Assembly: GCF_000177215.2 (NCBI RefSeq)
Contig: NZ_CM001368.1
Location: 1,550,001 to 1,614,000 of the forward strand
Length of the DNA stretch: 64,000 nucleotides
Reading direction: 5' to 3'
DNA from: Solidesulfovibrio carbinoliphilus subsp. oakridgensis
GTDB lineage: Bacteria; Desulfobacterota; Desulfovibrionia; Desulfovibrionales; Desulfovibrionaceae
Below are positions 43,328-49,980 of this stretch, in pieces. The stretch's first letter is position 1. Every line of letters starts with the position of its first letter. The notes under the pieces were generated by a model that searched no databases, had not been told where the DNA came from, and worked only from the letters and a program-made list of their open reading frames with translations. The position numbers and the translations under genes are program-made.

Positions 43328-44155
43328 ATGTCCGTCTCACTCTCGGCTGTCTCTGCCTTCGACCCCGATCTGACGGATCGGCCGGCGGTCGCCCGACAAC
43401 TCGACTTTGCGGATCACGGGGCGGAGGTGCCGAGGCACGCGCATCGCAAGGGGCAGTTGATCCTCGCACTGCGCGGAGCGGTCACCTGCACTGCGGACAA
43501 CGAAATCTGGATCGTCCCCCCCAACTGTGGAGTCTGGATACCGGGCGGAGTGCCGCATAGCGCCCGGGCGACCGAAAACGCTCGGCTCAACTATCTTTTC
43601 GTGGAGCCAGGGGCGGCAACCCTGCCTGAGGAGTGTTGCACGCTGTCCGTCTCCCCGATGATTCAAGAAATCGTCGACCGATTGGCCCGGGAAGGGGCGG
43701 ACTACCCGCCGGACAGCCACGCCGCCCGATTGGCAAGGGTGGTCCTCGACGAGTTGGTCGAGATGCCACGTGAAAGATTTAACCTCCCCATCTCGAACGA
43801 TCCGAAAATCCGAGCGATAGCCGACGCCCTGGCGGCCAAACCGTTTGATAGGGGGACATTGGGAGATTGGGCGAAGCGTGTCGCCATGAGCGAAAGGTCG
43901 CTCGCCCGCTTGATGATCCGGGAGACGGGCTTGACGTTCGGACGCTGGCGGCAGCAGTTACGCCTTGTTGTCGCGCTTCGGGAACTGGCCAGCGGCGCGT
44001 CGGTGCAGAATGTGGCGGCCGAGTTGGGCTACGAGTCGGTCAATGCCTTCATCACAATGTTTAAGAATGCTCTTGGGAGCACGCCGGCACAATATTTTTC
44101 GCAACGCCGGTCGATGCCGCACATGTTTCCCAAAGAGGATGGAGCCATAGAATAA
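43328..44155 (+). CDS. AraC-family transcriptional regulator
   Basis: 275 residues. An N-terminal cupin sensor (RHAHRKGQLILALRGAVT, then PNCGVWIPGGVPHSAR) is followed by the two helix-turn-helix units: GDWAKRVAMSERSLARLMI (first) and VQNVAAELGYESVNAFITMFKNALGSTPAQYF (second). It is divergent from the AaeXAB-like operon 73 bp away, the usual arrangement for local control. The C-terminal end lies one base from IS copy 3. Confidence 0.9.
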   Translation: MSVSLSAVSAFDPDLTDRPAVARQLDFADHGAEVPRHAHRKGQLILALRGAVTCTADNEIWIVPPNCGVWIPGGVPHSARATENARLNYLFVEPGAATLPEECCTLSVSPMIQEIVDRLAREGADYPPDSHAARLARVVLDELVEMPRERFNLPISNDPKIRAIADALAAKPFDRGTLGDWAKRVAMSERSLARLMIRETGLTFGRWRQQLRLVVALRELASGASVQNVAAELGYESVNAFITMFKNALGSTPAQYFSQRRSMPHMFPKEDGAIE

Positions 44156-44156
44156 T

Positions 44157-45484
44157 GGTCCTTCCGGATTTTCCGTGGGTACCCGGGTTCAGGCCTGTCT
44201 AGGATAGAGGTCCAGGCCGCCGCAGAAGAAGTAGATAGCGGTCTTGAAGTGCTCCCGATTGCGGTACCCGCACGCCCTGCGCTTGATGGCCATGATCTTG
44301 CTGTTGAGTCCCTCGGCCGCGCCGTTGGTGATCCGATGCCGGCAAAAGGTCAGGATGTTGTCCAGATGCCGAGAGAGCATCTCCCCGACCTTGCGCATCG
44401 GGGGCAAGTCTGACTTCCTCACCCAGGTCAGCCAGCGTTTCATGAACCGCTTTGCCCAGCCGACGCTGAGGTAGTTCCACAATCCGGCCAGGCTTTCTTT
44501 CATCGCCCAGGCCTTGGCCACCTTCAGGTTCGTGGCCTTCAGGGCTTCCAAGGTCGGTCGGTGCTTGTCCGGCAGATTCTCTTCCCGGTAAAGCCAGATG
44601 TACTTGGTGCCCTTGAGGCGTTCGTCTTCCTGGCGGAGCAGTTCGCGATGTTCCTGCCGGCGGACCTTGTCCACGGCCTGGCCCACGTGCTGCATGATGT
44701 GAAAGCGGTCATGGACGATCTTGTGCGCCGCATCGGGCACGTGCTTGATCGTGGCCTTGAAGTACGGTTCCCACATGTCCATGGCCACGGCCCGGATGCG
44801 CTCGAGTTGCTGCGCCGTGAACTGCCGGTAATAGTCCTCGAGGCTCTCGGTCTTGCGATCCTGGGCCACAAACTCCACTGTTCCGCCAAGCAGGTCGCAG
44901 ACCACGGTCATGTAGTCGTGACCTTTGCGGAAGGCCTTCTCATCGATACCAAGATAGCGTGCGGGGGTGGTCTTCTTCCTGGTTTGCCCTCGCCGGACGG
45001 CTCGATCCATGACGTTCCAGGCCTCATCCCAGCTGATCCGCATGAGCCGGCAGGTGCCGGACACGGTGGCGCACTCGCGCAACACATCGATGATCAAGCG
45101 CTCCATGAGCAAGGTAAAACGCCCTTTAGCCTCGGCCCAAGGCACTCTCACCTGAAGCACGCCGTGCTCGGGGCACTCGACGCGCGGAATCCGGGCATGA
45201 AGGAAGGTCTTGAACTGGCAGGTGTCGAGGTGACGCCATACCCGAGGCTCGGCATGATCCCGACAAGCCAGTTCGCGACCACAGGTCGGACAGCGCCAGC
45301 GGACACCGGCAACATGATCAACATGGACGTCCACCCGGCCTCCCGCCGTGTCCAACTCGACGTCGGCAACAAACCACGGGTCACTCAGCCCCAGAATCCG
45401 AGAATACAGGTCCGTGTCCTTCATGGTCACCCTCCCGGGGCGGACCATATCCGGTCACCTACCCACGGAAAAGTCGGAAGGACC
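44157..45484 (-). mobile_element. ISL3-family insertion sequence, copy 3
   Basis: 1,328 bp, minus orientation, with the same inverted repeats. Flanks AGAATAAT (left) and CAGTGCGG (right) pair with those of copy 1 after inversion. It split the tail-fibre gene, whose C-terminal part begins with the CAGTGCGG duplicate. Confidence 0.95.
44189..45448 (-). CDS. ISL3-family transposase (copy 3)
   Basis: 419 residues, identical to the other two copies and intact, with the same DDE features. Confidence 0.95.
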   Translation of the reverse strand: MVRPGRVTMKDTDLYSRILGLSDPWFVADVELDTAGGRVDVHVDHVAGVRWRCPTCGRELACRDHAEPRVWRHLDTCQFKTFLHARIPRVECPEHGVLQVRVPWAEAKGRFTLLMERLIIDVLRECATVSGTCRLMRISWDEAWNVMDRAVRRGQTRKKTTPARYLGIDEKAFRKGHDYMTVVCDLLGGTVEFVAQDRKTESLEDYYRQFTAQQLERIRAVAMDMWEPYFKATIKHVPDAAHKIVHDRFHIMQHVGQAVDKVRRQEHRELLRQEDERLKGTKYIWLYREENLPDKHRPTLEALKATNLKVAKAWAMKESLAGLWNYLSVGWAKRFMKRWLTWVRKSDLPPMRKVGEMLSRHLDNILTFCRHRITNGAAEGLNSKIMAIKRRACGYRNREHFKTAIYFFCGGLDLYPRQA

Positions 45485-46189
45485 CAGTGCGGAGACACCA
45501 CCGCGGGATATTTGATGGGGATCAAGACGCCGGCTCCTGGAAGGTATGTTCTTGGGAAGTGTTTTGGCGCGAGCTCAATGGACTTTTATTGCGCAGATAC
45601 AGTAACGAATACGCAGATAGCCGCAGGGTCCAATTATGGCAGCGACCCTAGGCTGTCCATTGCGGATGGAATTTGTTCCGCCGGCCCATATCAATTGAAT
45701 GGGAGTACCCCAAGTCTTTTCTCGGGGCTTGGCACAACTAACAGATCCACAGGGGCCATAACAAATTTGTCCCAGACTATGGCTGTGCTCTCGACAATCG
45801 TTAATGGTACAGCGATTTATGCCACCACGTCTCTTCTTTATCGTCCTGGTGAGTGGGGACTCAGTGATATGACCTCAGCAGGCCCAGCTCCAGGAGCCAT
45901 GGCCGAATTAAACCAGTGCACTGCGGGATATTTTATCATCGGTCAATCTGGTTCTTTATTTTCTGCCGATGGTTACAACTGGATGCCCATCGCTTTTAAA
46001 AAGCCAGCATCGGACAATAACGCGGTGGCAATCCCTATATCGTATACCGATGGCAAACTTTTCATGTTCGACGGCGTGGGCACGATGTCGGTATTTACCG
46101 TGTCTGATTACGACCCCCAGACCCAGATTCAGCTGCCCAACATTAAAAGCACCAAACCCGGCGTCAACTGCTACCTCAAGGCCGCGTAA
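45485..46189 (+). pseudogene. Phage tail-fibre gene, C-terminal half
   Basis: 235 codons beginning with the shared QCG codons (target duplicate), then DTTAGYLMGIKTPAPGRYVLG and more YSADGYNW-like propeller repeats (SGSLFSADGYNWMPIAFK), ending QLPNIKSTKPGVNCYLKAA, a typical tail-fibre end. The N-terminal half is at 36020-37431. An internal ATG near 45515 might give a shorter product, but without a good binding site. Confidence 0.85.
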
Positions 46190-46199
46190 GGATACCCCC

Positions 46200-46763
46200 A
46201 TGATCATATACGACAAGCTCACAAAAGCAGCTCAGGAGTGGCCGAACAAGGCCCCCGTGCCCACGACCCATACCACCATCGCCCCACCGACATCGGACCA
46301 GCCCGTGACCTGGCTGGACGGCGGCTGGCGCGTGGGCGAGGTCCCGGCCGTGGAGCCGACGGAGGAGGAGGTGGCGGCGGCGTTGGCCCAGGCCAAGACC
46401 GTCAAGCTGGCCGAAATCCGCGCCGCCTGCGACATGGCCCTGGCCCCGCTGGCGGCGGCCTATCCCGAACGGGAGGTGCAGTCCTGGCCGCAGCAGATCG
46501 CCGAGGCGACCGCCTACGCGGCCGACGCGACGGCGGCCGTGCCGCTGCTGTCCTCCATGGCTGCCCAGCGGCCCAGCCTGGGGGACTCCGATGCGGAGCG
46601 GGTGGCCGAGCTGGCCCGGCGCATCCTGGCCAACGCCGCCGCGTGGTCGACCATCGCCGGGCCCATCATAGGCAAGCGGCAAGCCTTGGAAGACGCCGTG
46701 GTCGCGGCCGACACGCCCGAGGCCGTGGCCGACATCACGATCGATTTCGGAGGTGCCGCATGA
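46200..46763 (+). CDS. Phage tail-fibre assembly-like protein
   Basis: 187 residues. N-terminal MIIYDKLTKAAQEWPNKAP, a short WLDGGWRVGEVP segment, then a helical region (LAEIRAACDMALAPLAAAYPEREVQSWPQQ) characteristic of DUF4376/tail-assembly proteins that follow fibre genes. Starts 11 bp after the fibre gene; overlaps the patatin start by ATGA. GC content here returns towards that of the host. Confidence 0.78.
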   Translation: MIIYDKLTKAAQEWPNKAPVPTTHTTIAPPTSDQPVTWLDGGWRVGEVPAVEPTEEEVAAALAQAKTVKLAEIRAACDMALAPLAAAYPEREVQSWPQQIAEATAYAADATAAVPLLSSMAAQRPSLGDSDAERVAELARRILANAAAWSTIAGPIIGKRQALEDAVVAADTPEAVADITIDFGGAA

Positions 46764-47695
46764 CCCGCCGCATCCTGTGCATCGACGGCGGCGGCATCCT
46801 GGGCCTGATCCCCGCGCTCGTCCTGGCCGAGATCGAGGCCCGGGCCGGACGGCTGGCCGGATCGCTGTTTGACCTGGTCGCCGGGACCTCGACCGGCGGC
46901 ATCATCGCCTGCGCCGTGGCCGCCGGCATCCCGGCCGGCCGTGTGGTCGACCTCTACCGGCAGCGCGGCAAAGACATCTTCTCGCGCTCCTGGAGGCACC
47001 GGCTGGCTTCGGGCTTCGGTCTGCTTGGGCCACGGTACGGGGCCGAGGGCATCGAGGCAGCCCTGGACGATGTCTTCGGCGACCGCAAACTTTCGGACTG
47101 CGCCCTGGATCTGCTCATCCCGGCCTACGATATTGAGGCTCGGTGCTCGGTCTTGTTTAAGAGCGCAAAGGCCAGCGACAGCCGCCGGGACTACTACCTC
47201 CGCGACGTCTGCCGGGCCACGTCGGCCGCGCCGACCTATTTTCCGCCGGCCCGCATCAACAGCTTGGCCGGCGAGGAGGCCACATTGGTGGACGGTGGTA
47301 TCTACGCCAACAACCCGGCCGCCTGCGCCCTGGCCCAGGCGGCCAAGGCCGGCAGCATCGGCGACGTGGCCATGGTGTCGCTCGGCACAGGCCAGCTGAC
47401 GCGGCCCTATTTATATGAGGCGGCCCAAGGTTGGGGACTGGCGGCCTGGGTGCGGCCGCTACTCGATTGCATGTTCGACGGCCAGTCGGACACGGCCGCC
47501 CACCAGTGCCAGGCGCTCCTGGGAGACCGGGCCATCCGGCTCCAGCCGGCCCTGCCCCGGGATCTGGCCATGGACGATGCCGGCGAGTCGGCCCTGGCCA
47601 CCCTGGAGGCCATCGCCCGGGGACTGATCGCGGACCAGGATGCGCTGCTGGATAAGATTTGCGAGATGGCGCTGCCGAAGGCGGCAGCGGCCTAA
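46760..47695 (+). CDS. Patatin-like phospholipase (phage cargo)
   Basis: 311 residues. Oxyanion loop DGGGILGLIPALVL (residues 9-22), nucleophile elbow GTSTGG with Ser44, and catalytic DGGIYANNP with Asp178 give a complete Ser-Asp dyad. No signal peptide is present. The family hydrolyses membrane phospholipids; relatives serve as defence effectors (CapV type) or unknown phage functions. Here the gene is coupled (ATGA) to a tail-assembly gene and precedes com-methyltransferase, the position where prophages carry moron genes. The lack of a neighbouring cyclase argues against CBASS. Confidence 0.88.
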   Translation: MTRRILCIDGGGILGLIPALVLAEIEARAGRLAGSLFDLVAGTSTGGIIACAVAAGIPAGRVVDLYRQRGKDIFSRSWRHRLASGFGLLGPRYGAEGIEAALDDVFGDRKLSDCALDLLIPAYDIEARCSVLFKSAKASDSRRDYYLRDVCRATSAAPTYFPPARINSLAGEEATLVDGGIYANNPAACALAQAAKAGSIGDVAMVSLGTGQLTRPYLYEAAQGWGLAAWVRPLLDCMFDGQSDTAAHQCQALLGDRAIRLQPALPRDLAMDDAGESALATLEAIARGLIADQDALLDKICEMALPKAAAA

Positions 47696-47846
47696 AGTGG
47701 AGCAGGCGGGACGGGTGGAGCCGTCCCACTGGCCCGGCGCGCTAACGCCGGCCCACCAGCTTTCGCCGGCTGCTCCCTGCCCATGATCTGGCGACCAGGG
47801 GTACGGGGGGCGTAACAGCGGGAGCGCAACCTGTAAAGAGAAGGGA

Positions 47847-48023
47847 ATGAGGGAGATACGATGCGGAGCGTGTAACAGGTTGTTGGCTAAGGGAGAGGCT
47901 GTAAACCTCTCCATCAAATGCCCGCGATGCGGGACCATGAATCTCCTGAGGGCCACGAGCCCCGGATATGAGCCCAAAGAGGCCCCATCAGGAGATCAAA
48001 TTGTATGTCGGAAGTCTTTTTAG
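47847..48023 (+). CDS. com: Com-like zinc-finger translational regulator
   Basis: 58 residues, too short for most gene callers. MREIRCGACNRLLAKG and LSIKCPRCGTMNLLRA carry the two CxxC pairs of the Mu Com family, an RNA-binding activator of translation of a DNA-modification gene. Start 47847 follows GAGAAGGG. Its last 56 bp overlap the cytosine methyltransferase start, repeating the com-mom layout of phage Mu with a methyltransferase in place of mom. The preceding 150 bp have several hairpins that could be targets. Confidence 0.78.
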   Translation: MREIRCGACNRLLAKGEAVNLSIKCPRCGTMNLLRATSPGYEPKEAPSGDQIVCRKSF

Positions 48024-48762
48024 CGGGGCTGGCCTGGGCGACATCGCCGCCGAAGCGATCGGTCTTTCTCATGCCTGGTTTTGCGAGTGCGACCCGTTTG
48101 CCCGTTCCATCCTGGAAAGGCGCTGGCCGGGTGTCCCCGTTTTCCACGATGTGAGGGACATCCATGCGCAAAACGCCAAACGGGTTGATATCGTCATTGG
48201 AGGCTTCCCCTGCCAGGACATCAGCTGCGCCGGGGCAGGGGCCGGCATCACCGGCAAAAGGTCCGGCCTGTGGTCGGAATACGCAAGAATCCTTGGCGAG
48301 CTACGACCCCAATTCGCGGTCGTGGAAAACGTCAAGGCCCTCCTCGGACGGGGCATTGACCGCGTTCTTGGGGACTTGGCCGAGATCGGGTACGATGCGG
48401 AGTGGGACGTGTTTCCCGCGGCAGCCTTTGGCGCCCCGCACCTGCGTGAGAGGGTTATCCTTGTTGCCTACCCCGGCGGCGATCGAGGGGCAGCCCGTGC
48501 GCCAATACTTGCGCCGGGAGGAGACCTGGAAAACCACGGGCAATCTGACGGCCCGGCTCATTGGAATGGTCTACGGCTTGACGGACCGCGAGCCCCGGCC
48601 GCCATATCGGCTTATCGTGGCCCCGTCGTTTGTCGAGTGGATGATGGGGGTGCCCATTGGATGGACAGACTCCGCTGCCTCGGCAACGGCATCACGCCTC
48701 CTCTCATGCGGTGGGTGCTCGGGCGGATAATGGCGGCTGAGCTTGATCGGTCCCGCCCATGA
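47968..48762 (+). CDS. C5-cytosine DNA methyltransferase (short, phage type)
   Basis: 264 residues. Motif I LFSGAGLGD, motif IV GGFPCQD with catalytic Cys82, motif VI VVENV, motif VIII AAFGAPHLRERVILVA and motif X-like LRCLGNGITPPLMRWVLGRI. The target-recognition part is only about 60 residues and looks frame-disturbed: an alternative frame over 48400-48690 carries sequence more typical of phage methyltransferase C-termini. It may therefore be partly inactivated. Weak Shine-Dalgarno sequence at its ATG is consistent with translation dependent on Com. Confidence 0.75.
   Translation: MSPKRPHQEIKLYVGSLFSGAGLGDIAAEAIGLSHAWFCECDPFARSILERRWPGVPVFHDVRDIHAQNAKRVDIVIGGFPCQDISCAGAGAGITGKRSGLWSEYARILGELRPQFAVVENVKALLGRGIDRVLGDLAEIGYDAEWDVFPAAAFGAPHLRERVILVAYPGGDRGAARAPILAPGGDLENHGQSDGPAHWNGLRLDGPRAPAAISAYRGPVVCRVDDGGAHWMDRLRCLGNGITPPLMRWVLGRIMAAELDRSRP
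48164..48730 (+). other. Overlapping open frame inside the methyltransferase gene
   Basis: A 188-residue frame (+1 relative to the methyltransferase) reading SLEASPARTSAAPGQGPAS, then WPRSGTMRSG, SLLPTPAA and FVEWMMGVPIGWTD. These phrases recur in phage proteins annotated around methyltransferases, so the frame is either overprinted coding or the product of old frameshifts in the gene. ATG 48164 has GAGGGACA upstream. I do not claim it is translated. Confidence 0.35.
48540..48740 (+). repeat. Methyltransferase 3' end, first copy of a 0.2-kb direct duplication
   Basis: 201 bp here match 200 bp at 49391-49590 with few substitutions and one base missing in the second copy (at the CTCCGCTGC/CCCCGTGC position). 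The duplicate lies 850 bp downstream, across the hypothetical gene at 48800. Confidence 0.9.
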
Positions 48763-48799
48763 TGTCATTGATAGGCTAATAAACAGGAGGGGGACACCC

Positions 48800-49225
48800 A
48801 TGAGCATTGATCAGATCGCAGGCAAGCTGTCCCGGTTGGGGCTGCTCGGCGTGGATGGTGACGGGGTGTCCCCCGCCGCAGTCGGACCGTTCGTCCATTT
48901 CTCCGACGGATCATCGGGGTTTTATGCAGACCTCAAGGCCGCATGGCAGGGGCTTCGGTCCCTGCCCAAATGCACCTTGGAGGAGTTCTGGGAGCGCGAG
49001 TGGTTGGACGCCCCCACATATGAGTCCCTGGCCGAGGTATGGGAGTCCCTGGATACCCAGCAAATCGAGGCAGCGGACAAGCCGCCGCGTGCCTCGGACT
49101 ACGTCAGCATCGGTCGCCTGCGCCGCGTCGGGCCGAAAGAATTCCTCATCCAAACCGAGAATGGGGAGTATGGGATCGTCGACGAAAAACAGGCGAGTAA
49201 ATGGCGGCTCACGCCCCTCGATTAA
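48800..49225 (+). CDS. Hypothetical phage-associated protein
   Basis: 141 residues from the ATG at 48800, after CAGGAGGGGG. MSIDQIAGKLSRLGLLGVDG opens a protein with acidic and aromatic content (LEEFWEREWLDAPTYESL) and a C-terminal beta-type stretch (FLIQTENGEYGIVDEKQASKW). No family is recognised. It sits between the two copies of the methyltransferase 3' end, so it was probably inserted or brought by the duplication. Confidence 0.6.
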   Translation: MSIDQIAGKLSRLGLLGVDGDGVSPAAVGPFVHFSDGSSGFYADLKAAWQGLRSLPKCTLEEFWEREWLDAPTYESLAEVWESLDTQQIEAADKPPRASDYVSIGRLRRVGPKEFLIQTENGEYGIVDEKQASKWRLTPLD

Positions 49226-49390
49226 TTCCCCGCCAGGGGGGCGGGCCACCTTCAAAACTAAATGTCGTTGTGTACAAATCTACGCGTCGCGCTACAGCAA
49301 TATTTGCCCTCCCGAAGAAACCAAATGAGCGGCACCGCCCATATCCGTTCGTCCTCTCAGAGGGCAAGTCAGTTGGAAATCCATCTACAG

Positions 49391-49590
49391 GCAACCATAC
49401 GGCCCGGATCTTTGGAATGGTCTACGGCTTGACGGACCGCGAGCCCAGGCCGCCGTATCGGCTTATCGTGGCCCCGTCGTTTGTCGAGTGGATGATGGGG
49501 GTGCCCATTGGATGGACAGACCCCGTGCCTCGGCAACGGCATCACGCCTCCTCTCATGCGGTGGGTGCTCGGGCGGATAACGGCGGCTGA
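49391..49590 (+). pseudogene. Duplicated 3' end of the methyltransferase gene
   Basis: Second copy of the duplication. One frame reads GMVYGLTDREPRPPY and FVEWMMGVPIGWTD before going out of phase after a one-base deletion relative to the first copy. It has no start and no catalytic motifs. Confidence 0.85.
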
Positions 49591-49617
49591 AAACTGCGGG
49601 TAAAAAGGCAGATCAAA

Positions 49618-49658
49618 GAGAAGGGCCAGGGGGGGCACACCGCTGCCTGGTCCTTCTC
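49618..49658 (+). terminator. Intrinsic terminator at the right end of the prophage remnant
   Basis: GAGAAGGGCCAGG and CCTGGTCCTTCTC pair over 13 bases with one mismatch around a 15-base loop; CATTTTGCC follows. Confidence 0.7.
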
Positions 49659-49730
49659 ATTTTGCCTGAAACGATTTCTCATTTTGGTTGAGCGCTTACA
49701 GGAAGTTTCTGAGCCATTTTCTGGAGCGAG

Positions 49731-49751
49731 TGGAGCAAAATTGGAGCAAAA
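49731..49751 (+). repeat. Tandem TGGAGCAAAA motif near the right island end
   Basis: Two copies start 11 bases apart, as at 34597-34617. In one frame the surrounding sequence reads EVSEPFSGASGAKLEQKIK and ends 50 bases later, so an integrase C-terminus remnant is an alternative reading. Confidence 0.5.
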
Positions 49752-49767
49752 AATCAAGACAACGGAA

Positions 49768-49798
49768 AATGGGTTACTGGCATCGCCAGTAACCCATT
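49768..49798 (-). terminator. Island-borne replacement terminator for tRNA-Leu
   Basis: A perfect 13-bp inverted repeat (AATGGGTTACTGG/CCAGTAACCCATT, loop CATCG) lies 8 bases beyond the tRNA 3' end on the minus strand, with TTTTCC after it. It takes the place of the native terminator now at 34377-34432. Confidence 0.75.
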
Positions 49799-49805
49799 AA
49801 AATCA

Positions 49806-49863
49806 TTGGTGCCCGAGGCCGGAATCGAACCGGCACGTCCCGAAGAACAAGGGATTTTAAGTC
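49806..49863 (-). repeat. attR: 58-bp direct repeat within tRNA-Leu
   Basis: Second copy of the 58-bp repeat, covering the 3' part of the intact tRNA and one base beyond its CCA. Confidence 0.92.
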
Positions 49864-49893
49864 CCTGGCGTCTACCAGTTCCGCCACTCGGGC
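49807..49893 (-). tRNA. tRNA-Leu(UAA)
   Basis: 87 nt with encoded CCA. Acceptor stem GCCCGAG/CTCGGGC, D-arm TGGCGGAACTGGTAGACGC, anticodon loop CTTAAAA giving UAA, a long variable arm (TTGTTCTTCGGGACG) as in class II tRNAs, and T-loop GTTCGATTC. It decodes UUA, a rare codon in this GC-rich genome. Upstream (49930-49935, minus) TTGACG is a possible -35; the -10 is weak. Its 3' end is the integration site of the island. Confidence 0.95.
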
Positions 49894-49980
49894 ACCGAAC
49901 ACGTTCTCTTGCCTCATCTGCCCCCCTGGCGTCAATTCGCGCCGTAGCCTTCGCCCTATGATTCTGCTACACCCCCGCCC

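Larger units (their letters stand above)
36020..44156. other. Segment inverted by recombination between IS copies 1 and 3
   Basis: The left flank of copy 1 (ATTATTCT) is the reverse complement of the left flank of copy 3 (AGAATAAT), and the right flanks (CCGCACTG and CAGTGCGG) are likewise complementary. Flipping 36020-44156 restores an 8-bp target duplication at each IS and re-joins the split tail-fibre gene in frame. Confidence 0.93.
34432..49863. mobile_element. Genomic island (decayed prophage plus cargo) in tRNA-Leu(UAA)
   Basis: A 58-bp perfect direct repeat (34432-34489 and 49806-49863), identical to the 3' part of tRNA-Leu, bounds 15.3 kb of atypical DNA. Contents: three ISL3-type insertion sequences, prophage remnants, a toxin-antitoxin remnant, an efflux operon and a DNA methyltransferase. 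No intact integrase, recombinase or excisionase gene is present, so the island appears fixed. The intact tRNA lies at the right border. Confidence 0.9.

Noticed and set aside
46760-48762. CBASS or other named anti-phage operon around the patatin
   Set aside because: No nucleotide cyclase, HORMA/TRIP13, TIR or restriction gene is adjacent; the neighbours are a tail gene, com and a methyltransferase.
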